Origin: Pagrus major
Lineage: Eukaryota > Chordata > Actinopteri > Spariformes > Sparidae
Assembly: GCF_040436345.1 (NCBI RefSeq)
Contig: NC_133216.1
Location: forward strand, 3,827,533-3,891,532
Reading direction: 5' to 3'
Length of the DNA: 64,000 nucleotides
Shown here: in pieces, positions 14,189 through 39,785 of the stretch
Numbering within the stretch: position 1 is the stretch's first letter
Layout of the letters: the number at the start of each line of letters is the position of its first letter
The notes under the pieces: generated by a model
What the model saw: the letters and a program-made list of their open reading frames with translations, nothing else
Told to the model about the DNA's origin: nothing
Databases searched by the model: none
Program-made: the position numbers and the translations under genes

Positions 14189-15124
14189 ATGCCGGCGAAG
14201 ACGCCAATGTACCTAAAAACTACAACTCCCAAGAAGGGGAAGAAGCTGAAGCTGCGTGACGTCCTGTCAGGTGATATGATCAGCCCCCCGCTGGGCGACG
14301 TACGTCACAGCGCCCACGTGGGGCCCGAAGGTGAAGGCGACATGTTTGGAGACGTGGGCTTCCTGCAGGGTAAGATGAGCATGCTGCCGTCTCTGACCCG
14401 GATGCAGAACGGACACTCGCGCTCGCACAGCGTGGAGAGAGGCCAGGACGACAGCTTCACCGCCAAACAGGACTCACACAACTACGCCTACAACGGTTTC
14501 CACTACCAGCACTCCTCCTCCGGCCTGCTGAAGACCACCATCTCCATGCCCGTGTTCATCGCCCACGAGCAGGCTCCACCCAAACCTCCGCGCCTCCACC
14601 TGGACGACCCCTCGCCTCCCTCTCTGCCCTCCCAGCAGAACCACTTCCCGCACCATCAGACGGAGACGAACCACAAACAGGCCAACGGCTTCAGTCACAC
14701 AGACGGCCACAGACAGCAGCACCCGACCCGGTCGCTCTTTGAGAACGGCGTGGTTGGTCGTTTGGCGTCAGAGCCCTGCCGAGACATCTCCATCTCCCCC
14801 AACATCCGCAGGCTCGTCCCCTCCTCCGGCTCCTTCTCAGAGGTCTCCTCTGAGGACTCCATCTCAGAGATCTGCGGGCCCCTGGACGTCCGCCGGGGCC
14901 TCAGCCTGGACTCTGACGCCGGCCTGAGCAACGAGGATCTGAGGAGCGAACGCAGCGAGTCGCCCTGCGCCGCCTTCCAGCCGGCCGGCCTCACAGTGTC
15001 ATCCGCCGTGTCACGTTCAGACTCTATGGCGGGTTTAGATCTGGATCTGGGTCCATCCATCCTGGAGGATGTCCTGAGTATCATGGACCGCTTCAAGACT
15101 GAGGACAACCGCTGTGAGCTTTGA
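14189..15124 (+). CDS. Cdc42 effector protein (Borg family, cdc42ep2/3-like)
   Basis: Single-exon CDS of 311 residues. The N-terminus (MPAKTPMYLK, then a Lys-rich stretch and KLRDVLSGDMISPPLGD) and the C-terminal LDLDLGPSILEDVLSIMD block are hallmarks of CDC42EP proteins. These bind GTP-loaded Cdc42/TC10 through a CRIB motif and act on septins and actin. The CRIB lies at residues 31-45; residue 38 is Val where the family normally has Phe. A downstream FGDVGFLQGK block is the BD1-type region. APPKPPRLHL at about residues 130-139 resembles CDC42EP2, while the first ten residues resemble CDC42EP3, so the paralogue is not settled. At 311 residues it is longer than human EP2 (210) or EP3 (254); the extra length is a Ser/His/Gln-rich, probably disordered middle. 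The start is the first ATG after a good acceptor. Composition is GC-rich relative to its flanks, as expected for a coding exon. It occupies the position next to ercc2. Confidence 0.93.
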   Translation: MPAKTPMYLKTTTPKKGKKLKLRDVLSGDMISPPLGDVRHSAHVGPEGEGDMFGDVGFLQGKMSMLPSLTRMQNGHSRSHSVERGQDDSFTAKQDSHNYAYNGFHYQHSSSGLLKTTISMPVFIAHEQAPPKPPRLHLDDPSPPSLPSQQNHFPHHQTETNHKQANGFSHTDGHRQQHPTRSLFENGVVGRLASEPCRDISISPNIRRLVPSSGSFSEVSSEDSISEICGPLDVRRGLSLDSDAGLSNEDLRSERSESPCAAFQPAGLTVSSAVSRSDSMAGLDLDLGPSILEDVLSIMDRFKTEDNRCEL

Positions 15125-15135
15125 AAAATGGGACA

Positions 15136-15918
15136 TTAAAGGAAGAGTTCACCGCAAAATCCAACACATATTCTCCTCTTACCTGCAGTGCTTTTTATCC
15201 TTCTGGTTATGTTTGATGTGAGTTGCAGAGTTTTGGAGCGATATCGACCTTCTTCACAATATAATGGAGCTCGATGACACAACGTCTCTTTCCAGAAATC
15301 ATGACTCATTACTTAATATAATCCACAGATCATGTTGTGAGCAGATTCAGTTTCTTTCTGAGCATCTACTCATGGACGAGAGGCTCGTTGCCAGCGCTCC
15401 TGATTGTCCAGAGGGGAATCCCGTTTTTCATTGCTCCCTCCCGGTTTCCTCCTTGAGTCACAGTTCTCTCATATTTCTCCCAAATTATGACAAATTTTCA
15501 CACCTTTTCCCCTTCGAGTTCTGTAAAATCTCCCATGCTTGTTTTTACTGCCGGTCGTGGGGCGCAGGAGTGCCATTCTGTTATTTCCTTTAATAGTCAC
15601 CAGAATGCAGGAACGCTTCGGTTTAGAAATCCTGCCTTGTTTTGAGGTCTCAAAGTTGGCGAGTGTGTAACAGCGCAGGATGTAAACATTAATGCTGATC
15701 TGTAACATTAGCTCAGTTAGCCTCTCGTCCATGAGTAGATGTTTCCTTCTGCGCAGTGATACGAAACTCGTCTGTGGATTATCTTGGATTATGTTGAGAC
15801 TTCTCCTCAGCCGATACCTCCAAAACTCTGCAACTCACTCCAAAAGTATCTAGATGGCTGAAAAGCACTGCAGGTAAAAAAATATGTACTTTTGATTTTG
15901 GGGTGAACTGTCCCTTAA
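15136..15918. mobile_element. TTAA-bounded foldback MITE in the 3' UTR
   Basis: The two ends are long imperfect inverted repeats. AGTTCACC...TTACCTGCAGTGCTTTT...GAGTTGCAGAGTTTTGGAG on the left reappears reverse-complemented on the right, as does CATCTACTCATGGACGAGAG (about 15364-15383 and 15721-15741). TTAA tetranucleotides flank both ends (15136-15139 and 15915-15918), as expected for piggyBac-type insertion. No transposase frame is present; the 109-residue open frame inside is spurious. The element begins 12 bp after the stop codon of the Cdc42-effector gene and so probably lies in its 3' UTR. Confidence 0.75.
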
Positions 15919-16785
15919 AGTGATGTACAGGTATTTTTATACATGATTTCACAAATCCTTAAAAACTTTGGAAAGACACTAAAGGAGGACAAGGGATGAA
16001 GAGATGGAGGGCGGAGAAAATGTCTTTTTCTTGTGGACTCAGCGGCTGCGTTCTTGTGGACGTTGTTGTTAAACTCTGGGACGTTTCTGCCCGACGTGAC
16101 AACAGCAGAGGCAACAGGCTGGTCCTTATGAGCCTTTATCAAAGCTGAACCTCAGACTCATAAACACTTAAACTGTTTGTAAGCTAACAAAGAGAAGAAC
16201 TGCACTCACCGTGTTATCACGACACATTCCTCTGTTCTTCAGACGAAATACCAGCCGCCACCCTCAGCATATTGTCTGTTAATCCGACCTGTGCTGAGAG
16301 CTTTCTGCTCGTTAATGGTTAACAGACGTCTGTAGACCGACCCGGAGAAAAAGGGAGAAGTCAGCAGCTGTCAGGAGCAGCAGGACTCATGTTTTCATCA
16401 TAGAAACCACAGCTATTAATAAAGTACATTTTTACAGCTTTTATCGGTGCGTATGTCTGCAGCAGAATTAAAACTACACATGCTCGGTTACACTAAACTG
16501 ACCTGCAAACACACATAGTTTAATGCTAAAGGCCATATTCTGTCCTGACTCATTTCAGCTGCCTGTAGAGTTTCAGAAGACTACAGATAAATATCTGCAT
16601 TTGTTTACTGTAATGCTTCAACACCAGATGAAATGTGAAGAGCTTGTTATTTTACTGTCCTTCTGTCACAAATGAAGATGTAAGCTACACAGTCTCTACC
16701 TGCCCTCTCGTGCTTCAACGTTTCAGTGGCAGATTTCTCTCCTCGTCAGACGGAAACTGAGGAAACTTGTTCTTGTACTTCAACT

Positions 16786-16984
16786 AATAAAATGTAAGAA
16801 ATGTGCTGCTTATAGGTGATTTTCAAATATTGGACTCCTTAAAAGCACTCTTCTTCCATGTTGTGGCTCACTGTCGGCCTCCCTCTAACATTCACTGTCT
16901 GCATTATCACAGTAGCCTATTACTCAAATGTCATCTATGCTGTACATATATATAAATATATATATATATCACTGTAAGAATAAA
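16786..16984 (+). terminator. Candidate poly(A) signals of the Cdc42-effector gene
   Basis: AATAAA hexamers occur at 16786-16791 and 16979-16984, the second followed by a GT-containing stretch. Either would give a 3' UTR of about 1.7-1.9 kb. No other same-strand gene precedes them. Usage is inferred. Confidence 0.45.
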
Positions 16985-17265
16985 ATGTTGCAATGAAGAA
17001 AGCTGAGGCTACCTGGATGATTCTTCACACACAAACTCACACAGACATTATTTATTTAATATTAATTAATAATTAGAATAAAAAGCATTATTATTTTTTT
17101 CTTTATTTTCAAAAAAATCAATGATGACTGACATGTTATAGATTTTAAACTATAACATGTAATTTTGGGTCATTAATGCCCATCAAGGGACTGGTGTTGG
17201 AAATTAGCCTTGGCTATTTACACTGCTAACATCTGGCACTCCCTCTGCAGGGGTCGTTTTGTTTT

Positions 17266-17357
17266 TATAATAATAAGAAGCAGAAGAAGAAGAATGGTAA
17301 TAATAATAAGAAAAATGATAAGAAGAAAAAGAATAACAACAAGAAGAAGAAAAATAC
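17266..17357. repeat. Purine-rich (AAG/AAT)n tract
   Basis: Degenerate run of aataat and agaaga trinucleotides, strongly purine-biased on the + strand. Confidence 0.85.
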
Positions 17358-17524
17358 AGATTGTCAATATCATGTTGTAGGAGCTAAGTGCTATCATTCA
17401 AAACAATAGAAATGATTGTCTCCCACTAGATTTACGTGTATTTGTCGCCCTCCAGTGGCCACAGTGTGAAACTGCAACAATGTTTAAATTAGTCAAGTTT
17501 GCGGAAATGCAGATGTGATAGCAT

Positions 17525-18305
17525 ACTACAGCTTCCGGGTTAATCCTTTCATAATACGGGGACCAAACTACAACAATTAGAAATTAAATGATAAAAGCAA
17601 TCATGAAATTAACGTATCGTTCTCCATCCGTGTGTGTCTTTGCATTAAGTTCCTCGATATTTTCCCTTCTGACTGACACTCGGCGGAGATTTGACCACAA
17701 AGGAATAATCAATAATGAGATAATTTTTTTTTCTTCCGGTCGCTTCTGTCCCGTCACTTCATTTTGAAAGTGTTCACCCGGAAGTGTTAGCAGTGACGCT
17801 GTCTTTACTAATGTGCTGTGTTGCAGTTCCGCACTGTGGCCGCTGGAGGGCAGCAAACCGTCAAGCTAGCGTCAATGCAGACAGGATAGCAAACTCTACT
17901 TTCCGGTACGGACTTTGGAAATAAAACTTTTAAAATAGGCAAACGTGTGACAATACACGGTGTGTCTCGGAGATTGAGAATATTATGCTCAGAGAAGGCA
18001 ATCCGTGTTAACCAGACACGGATCTGAAAAAGGCAGTTATTCACGTCACGTCACAGACTGTACAAAGTACACGAAGTACACTCATGTGTAGAAGTGGATG
18101 TGCGAGTAGTTTATTCTGAAAGGTCGTAACGAGTGTCGGAGTGAACTGGCGAAAACCACAGAAGAAGAAAAAGCAGCAGCAGCGTCCGGGTGCGACGCTT
18201 CAGTGTGTTTGGTGTTTTAAAGTGACACTAAAGTTATCAATGACTGTTTTAAAATAGCGAAAGTGACTGACAAAGAAGAGGAGCGGCTGCTGCGCGTTTT
18301 ACAAC
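17525..18305 (+). promoter_or_regulatory. ercc2 promoter region, TATA-less with ETS-type motifs
   Basis: The stretch upstream of the ercc2 start contains four CCGGAA/TTCCGG cores (about 17534, 17734, 17778 and 17901), raised CpG content and no TATA box. This is the usual look of a housekeeping promoter driven by ETS/GABP-type factors. The 5' UTR probably occupies about 18100-18305. The exact transcription start cannot be read from sequence. Confidence 0.5.
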
Positions 18306-26989
<8,684 letters not shown>

Positions 26990-27487
26990 TGTCATCACTG
27001 CTGATGAGTCAACAACCGTTACAGTGACATCATTACTGTGCGACAATTAGAACCGGGTCAAATAGCAGGTGACATTTATTTTGGTGTGAATAATGGAAGT
27101 TTACCTCATTAGGCCAGTTTAGACTCGAGGTTTGGTTATCACTAAACAAAAAAAAACTTGAAGCTTGTCTTGTCCACCTATCTGGTAAACAAACATGAAA
27201 AGTATTTAAATCACATGTTGACCCAGCTCTGGTGGTTACAGTAATGACTTCTGACTGGATAACTTCCAGTCTTTGTATAATGGATCAAATGTCTGAGCCT
27301 GAAAAAAAGGCACAATCATTCAGTATTTCAGGTCACAAACTGTCACTGCTGTTAGTCCCCATCAGCTTCAAACATATTCAGGATTTCACAGAGACAGTTA
27401 TAACATTTTGTATACTCGGTGTATTCAGTATTACAGATCACTAACAGATGCACAATGAGAGGATATAACAGAAATATCAACAACAGT

Positions 27488-27493
27488 AATAAA
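27488..27493 (+). terminator. Candidate ercc2 poly(A) signal
   Basis: AATAAA about 500 bp after the ercc2 stop. A second AATAAA at 28125-28130 is an alternative that would lengthen the 3' UTR to about 1.15 kb. Choice between them is inference. Confidence 0.45.
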
Positions 27494-28139
27494 CCTTTAC
27501 TTGACATTAAACTTTTAAAATGGATGAGACACTTCACAGTATTTTCAGAGCGCTGTAGTTTGTGGAGAAACTATTACTTTGATTAAGACGTTCTGATTTT
27601 AGAAACTCGTTGTTTTGATAAGTAACATGTTTTGTTAAAAACAGTCATCAGCGGGTCAATGTGTTGCATTTACTACAAAACTGTTACGCCGTCTGTGGGT
27701 GTAACATCGGTCCATATAGCGTCTGTCATACAGGCCCAACTACTGTTCGTTTCCTTTGCTACTGCAGCTGTACATAGTCACATTTTGTACTGAACATGAA
27801 TATTTGTGTTTCCTGTTTTTCACCCAGGAAGTTGGGATATAAATGTTTGTATTTAACTGTTGACTTGTGTATCTCTTCTTGGGAAATTGTAGTTTCTTAA
27901 AACAGATTTTTCTATGCATTTTGGCCTTTCATCCAAGCAAACTGCATTTTAGGTCACTGAAAAATGATCTTTTGAAAAAATTCTTCCAGGGTGAAGATGT
28001 TTAGAAACTCAGTTTTCAGTGTTTAGATCTGGACGGGCAGTTAATCTTTATCCTTTTTTTTAGGAGGCCTTTTCCTCCTGACAAAAACAAGTAGTGGGAC
28101 AATACACTAAGTAAGTAATGGGCAAATAAAAGTATATAT

Positions 28140-31012
28140 ACATTAATTATTCAAATATAAAATTAAAAAGGACCAGCCATTTGAAAATATACTTAATCAC
28201 AAAACAATATTTGCATGCCAACATCACACAAAAAGTTAAAGTATTATTGTAATTTATTTCAGCTCACGTTTGCAAATATAAAATACAATATTTACCAGAA
28301 TAAACAGAGGAGTCGATTTCCTACATATTTGTATTTAACATTCTTACAGACTGTAGTTTATACAGTAACTAACATAGTGCGTTTTCTGCCCTTATATCAA
28401 ACAGCAGTGACATCATCTTCTACCACAGCAAATGTACAATCAGTAGTTCTCCATCATGGAAAAATAGGATATGTCTGAGTAAAGAAATGGAAGTGAGCCC
28501 TAAGAGGACATTTGTGGAATAAAACCTGTGAGGATCAGCTGGTATTTTTCAGGGAGTCGAGATTTCCGAGGACATTTAGTTGAATCTGTATCTTACTTGA
28601 AACATTCCTGAGTGTTTAGTAAGAGTACGGTGTATATTTTGTTCAGTGTAGTAGTCATGTCACCAAATCTGGAGTTTGTCTTCAGTAACTAGTTCAAGTA
28701 ATTTTCGCTCTAACAAATTAAAAAGAGCACAAAGAAATCTACACATCATTAAGAGACAGTTTACTATTTATAATAGTTGATTTCAGGCATTTCAGTGAAT
28801 AAGCAAAGATGTGAAATTACACGATGAAATAGACATAATTCAGTTGGCTACCTGTGCCTCAAAATTTTTCTTCATTCTGCTACATTATGCTACTTTTCCC
28901 ACAATGGGGCAGACCCCAAAACATACTCACACTCACTCAAATAATTTGGGTTTAAGCATCCCCTGCACGTGCTGCTCTGTGGATGCCTTTGGAGATAAAT
29001 TTCCATCTATTTACTACAGGTCCAGTATTCACTCCTTGTTTCTCTGGTTTGCACTAGCTGCTAGATGTTTTGATTTTCTTGACTCTTTGACTGACCTCAG
29101 TTCAGTCCAAGCCAGTTTAAAGTCATCAAAACAACGTTGACTCAGGCACACAACAATAACTTTGGGTCTCCAGGGGCCAGATGCATAAACTCCATACACT
29201 TACTTTTTGTCAGATGTATTGTGCTGTGCGTACGCCTGATTTTGTTTGAGAAATCTGTCATTGTGGAAACGGGCGCATGTGCACAAGGTTTATTTCCACT
29301 CTCACAATTATCCATAAATGGGTGTAGAAACAGAACAACTGTAATTACGTACGCACAGCTGTGACTATTTATAGCGCCTGCACATGCACCTGTAAACCGT
29401 CAGTGCGATAATATCTGTCAGTATTAGATGTCAGCAGAATTATTAATGAATAATCTAAAGAGCTCATATTTAAACAGACTTTACAAATGCTTCACGTCAG
29501 GATCAAATGAACAGATCCTTAACAAGAGAGTAATGGCTCTGATGTAACGGATACATTTAAATTAAATGCATTAATTTGCCTGAGAAATTGGCAAACAACC
29601 TAAATAAACAATGTTTTACATCTCTCACCTAAAATTTCATGTCCACCTCATGATTTCACCGGCAGCTATTTCTAAAAAACGTGCACACTGGTATGAAAAG
29701 TATGCGTGAGGTACGCACATTATTTCTTTATAATTATCAGCGTATGTCTGGGAAAAGATGTTTTTTGTATGTAAACATGGTTTATACATCCGGCCCCAGA
29801 TATTTCAAAACTATTTTCTCAATAGTTAAAAATTCACAATGCAAAAAATACATAATTGCTGAAAAATGAAATGGATTGAAACTTAAGGGATGTTAATACT
29901 CAATAATTAATTGATTTAGTTTGATTAATCGGTATATAAATGTGCAAAAATATCCGTCTTTTAGGAGTACTATCTTTCAAGTCAGATGTGTGTGTTACAT
30001 TTTGAATTTCTTTCGTTAAAAATAAGTTGGTCCTTATTCTCATAAAGTGGAATGACAGAACTGTGGTACAACACAGCTGAGAAACACATTTGTGTTTTTA
30101 TCATTAGATTTGACAATATGAAAATATAATCAGAATGACCTGCACATTTTAAAGGCAAAACACATTAAAATAACTTCTGTAACAGTACAAATCGATAGCT
30201 TAACTTCTCCCTCGTAAACCAAATGCAACGTTTACATTTTGACAAACGCGTCACATTTTCAAAATTGTGCAAACAACTTAACATCCCTGTACTTCTTAAG
30301 AGATAATTTATAACATTTTAAAAAGATTATCTTTAATGTCAATGTGCCTGTTTAGAAACTTTAAAACATAAATTACTTTTTGTAACAGAAAATGTACCTA
30401 AAAATATAAAATTCATTGTATTACCGATTATTTTTTTGTTAACCTGCAAGTGACATGGGGTGTTTAATACAAATATAATGATGTCAAAAACATTATGAAA
30501 ACTTTTCTTACAGGCTAAATGCTGGTTTCATTCAAGGTTTAAAAGGATTTTTTATGTTTCACGAAACATTTTCCGTTTCCTTTCATTTTTGAGTTAATAG
30601 TTGATTTGTAATGAGAAAACTGAATTTGTTTCTAATCTACATCCAGGAAGGAATGATATTAAATTTCAAGTGAACAGGAAGGAAAGCTTCTAGTGCAACG
30701 TAGATACGTCAATTTGTGACCCACTTTTTTAATCGCCTTTTGGAGACACGTCATCACCGGAGACAAACATGTCATAATTAAGCTAACTTGGATCTATTAC
30801 TTGTTTAAATGAGGGGTGATTCACCATTTTGCAATTGATATTTTTGATAAAGTCTCCAGTTATGACAGCTATCTCTTTTCTTGAGGGGACTCGAAGTGGG
30901 GAATCTACATTGGTGTAGGACATCTGACAGGAGCGATCAGCATAGAGCTGTGTGTGAACGTCTTTCCAGTTGTCTTTAATAGTGTTGTTTGTAGAAGGTG
31001 TGTTTGTGTGCG
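28140..31012. other. AT-rich interval between the ercc2 and klc3 3' ends
   Basis: Convergent intergenic DNA and 3' UTR of both genes. No coding exon is supported. A GGGGCC-ended foldback element occupies the middle. On the minus strand, ATTAAA-type signals for klc3 are visible (for example + strand TTTAAT at 30728-30733), but none is decisive. Confidence 0.5.
29173..29797. mobile_element. Foldback element with GGGGCC termini
   Basis: The left end GGGGCCAGATGCATAAAC is mirrored at the right by GTTTATACATCCGGCCCC, about 625 bp apart. The body carries repeated gtacgcac/gcgtacgc motifs on both sides, as in a foldback MITE. No transposase frame is seen and no clear target duplication was identified. 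Superfamily not assigned. Confidence 0.6.
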
Positions 31013-36788
<5,776 letters not shown>

Positions 36789-38096
36789 GGCTCCAACTGT
36801 GAGGTTCCTCCTGTCACAACAACTGACCTGGAAACGGCACAAAGGGACAGAAAAGAAAATTAGTTGGAGACTATTTTTATAATCAATTCAAGCATTTGTC
36901 ATTTTTCAAGAAATTGTTCCACTATCATTTGATAAAGGTAAATATCCAATATTGAAGACACTGACTGAGCAAGCACCCGTTTAATTTTTCAGGCTGAATC
37001 TATGCAGAAGCTGTGATTTCTTGTACTTTTACTGATTAAATCCACTTGATGAAACGGAGCTGATTTTGACTGTAAGGAGATGGGATAAAGATGGTCAAAA
37101 CATGCATTTAAACTGAATTTAAAACATACGAGAACACGGTGAAGAAAATACAAACTGTCAGCAACTTTACTTAACACCAACATACGATGGTTTTCAGTTT
37201 CCTCTTTGAGTCTGAGAGGAGAAGTGGGAATATGGAAGTAGATACAAATGATACATGACATGTGCAGCAGACAGTTTATACTCTGTTTTGCTGGTTTGGA
37301 CTCATTCTGTCACAAATAACCTGCACAGAACAAATTGCACAAGACACTAAATTGAACATTCACAAATATACTGTACATATTAAACAAAATCCATCGATCC
37401 ATCAGTCTGAAAAGCATTATTTGTTAAATCACAGAATAATAAACACAAAATCAAATTGTTTCACAGGTATTGTGTCATAGTTAGAAATTCCAGTATTGTG
37501 ACAAAACTTATATAATCACAGATATATTTCATAGATAAATATCTGGATTTGGGTTTAAAATAACGCGATTAACAACATTAAAATGAAGGAAAACACACAT
37601 GTTTGCTGCACACTCAGTCTCCATGCAGTTTGTTTACTGCAGGCGGTGCAAACTGGCCTCAGGTCGGTTTTCCAGCACGCCAGGGTTCATGTATTTTTAT
37701 TTAAATTTAAATCTAACACAAACCTCTCGGCTGACTTGAAGACGACTGCGTCACATTACGAGACATTTGTGTTAGTTTCACAGCGAAAGCATCGTCGGCT
37801 GCTGTTACAACACGTAATTATGATAATTACGGTCTTCAATACGACATAAACACACAGACACACAACGCAGGCTGCAATTCAGATCCACACAAAGTTATTT
37901 ATAGCCTACCTGCTAAGTCCAGGCTCCGGCGGCGTGGTTTCGTCTTTTTGTTGATGTTATTGTTTTTATTTTTGGACAGCGGAACTCGTCACGAACTGCG
38001 AAACATTTCCGCTCACCGTGTCTTTCGGTTTGTTTTATGTTAGACAGGTGGGAAAAAGACAATAAACTACAAAATGTAAATGATTCACCTGCTGCC

Positions 38097-38170
38097 TCAT
38101 CGGCTCCTCCTGTCATCACAGATGCACCAGCATTCAAGCTAGCAGCAGCAACACTCAACTTCCGGTTACC
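38097..38170 (-). promoter_or_regulatory. klc3 proximal promoter and noncoding first exon (candidate)
   Basis: On the minus strand a CCGGAA motif (38165-38160) is followed by an exon-like stretch ending in a donor GCAG|GTGAAT at about 38097/38096. It contains an ATG that opens the peptide MSVAAASLNAG. If joined to the acceptor at 36827, that frame meets a TGA three codons later, so the exon should be noncoding for KLC3 and would carry an upstream ORF of about 26 codons. Use as the first exon is inferred. Confidence 0.45.
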
Positions 38171-39035
38171 GCCTTCAAAGTAAAAGTCTTTTATTAGCCT
38201 TCTACAAGTGTGAAAAACTCTTTGTGACTAATCTAAATATTATACATAACATACGTTTTAGTATGCTGCATATGAGTTGTATCCAAATTTAGGGTACGAT
38301 TATGTAAATCCTTGGAAACCTGATTATTCATAGCGCTTTGTGAATCATTTACTTTTCCTCAGAGAAACAAGTTTAACAGATATTTGCTACACTAAACTGG
38401 GATAAAGGCTCAGTCACAAAGTCTGCATGATGTAATGTTTATATGTGAAAACATTTAAATGGAAAACTCACAAAAAAAGCATCATTTACCACAAGCTGAA
38501 ACACACATTTGTAATTTGGCAATAGCAACAATCAGCAAATTAAAATGGGCAATTAGTGACCCTATTTGAGACACTTATTGTTTTGCACACCTAATTATTA
38601 TTGATATCATTTATTAATACTATATTTTGAGTTAAACGCAATATGAAAAAAGGCCGTTTATTCAACAGTACCTACAACAACAATATGAACAATAGCACAA
38701 CAGTTACATGAACAGTGCACAAAAATGTGAACTACTAAAATAGGCTACACAAGTATTGTATTAAACCCATTTAATATGTCTCGTATAAGCAGAACTGAAA
38801 AAGTTTCTCACCTACAATAAAATCACATCAAAACACAGTGCTTTTATTCTGAAGGCAAAGTATCATGACTTCCTGCACGTGTCCAGTTATGTCTGTGTGT
38901 CTTGACGCAGCTGAGCAGCTTACCTGATCCCATATTTCCCACCATGCACTGCGGCTCCAGGGCTGGCAGTGATGTCCTGCCCGGGACGAGGCCACCTATC
39001 TGTCAGAGAGATGAACTGCCTGCAGGAGGAGAGAG

Positions 39036-39231
39036 ATTATTGATGACAGATCATTATTGACAGATTATTGATGACAGATCATTATTGACAGGTTATTGAT
39101 GACAGATTATTGATGACAGATCATTATTGACAGGTTATTGATGACAGATCATTATTGACAGATTATTGATGACAGATCATTATTGACAGATTATTGATGA
39201 CAGATTATTGATGACAGATTATTACTGACAG
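39036..39231. repeat. Minisatellite of TTATTGATGACAGAT units
   Basis: About 195 bp of alternating blocks: ATTATTGATGACAGATC and ATTATTGACAG, together a unit of about 28 bp, with some units lacking the second block. Array order is irregular, suggesting slippage or unequal exchange. Confidence 0.93.
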
Positions 39232-39543
39232 GTTGAGTTTGACAGTTTGATCCCCATGAAATTGAGGGATCTAACAGATACAAAAGATATAATATATTTT
39301 ATTTAAACAATTCTGTCCCTGTGGAAACATGTCAAAGTGATTGCCCATTAGTTTTAATTTTGATATAATCAATAACTGCATACTGTATAGCCCATAATCA
39401 TTTATGGTGTTCGTCAACTGATCATATTATATCACTGATATAAATAAACCTTAAACACTTTATTTTTCGGTGGTTGTGTGTGTGTTCATGCTTCCACTGT
39501 GTTTTCTTATATTTTAGATTAGTATATCCACTGAGATTAACTC

Positions 39544-39591
<48 letters not shown>
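39544..39591. repeat. (GT)n microsatellite
   Basis: Perfect GT run of about 48 bp. Confidence 0.96.
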
Positions 39592-39592
<1 letters not shown>

Positions 39593-39738
39593 CCAGTATA
39601 AGTCTTATTAATGTCACATTAGCTAAGCCTGTGGAGGAAAGAGGTTTTAGGAGACAATTAACTTGAGTTACATTAAGAGGCTCAGCAGCTTAAACATAAA
39701 GTGACTACATAGATGTAGTAAGATGTAAAGAACAAGTG

Positions 39739-39739
<1 letters not shown>

Positions 39740-39778
<39 letters not shown>
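39740..39778. repeat. (GT)n microsatellite
   Basis: Perfect GT run of about 39 bp, 150 bp after the previous one. Confidence 0.96.

Positions 39779-39785
<7 letters not shown>

Noticed and set aside
14474-15108. Two antisense frames opposite the Cdc42-effector CDS
   Set aside because: Shadows of a GC-rich coding exon; no own homology.
15264-15593. 109-residue + strand frame
   Set aside because: Lies within the foldback MITE; no transposase motif.
38097-38158. MSVAAASLNAG frame as the true KLC3 N-terminus
   Set aside because: Splicing to the exon at 36827 gives an in-frame TGA before the coiled coil, so it cannot be the main start.
39036-39231. CRISPR-like array
   Set aside because: Repeats are adjacent without unique spacers, in a eukaryotic context; it is a minisatellite.
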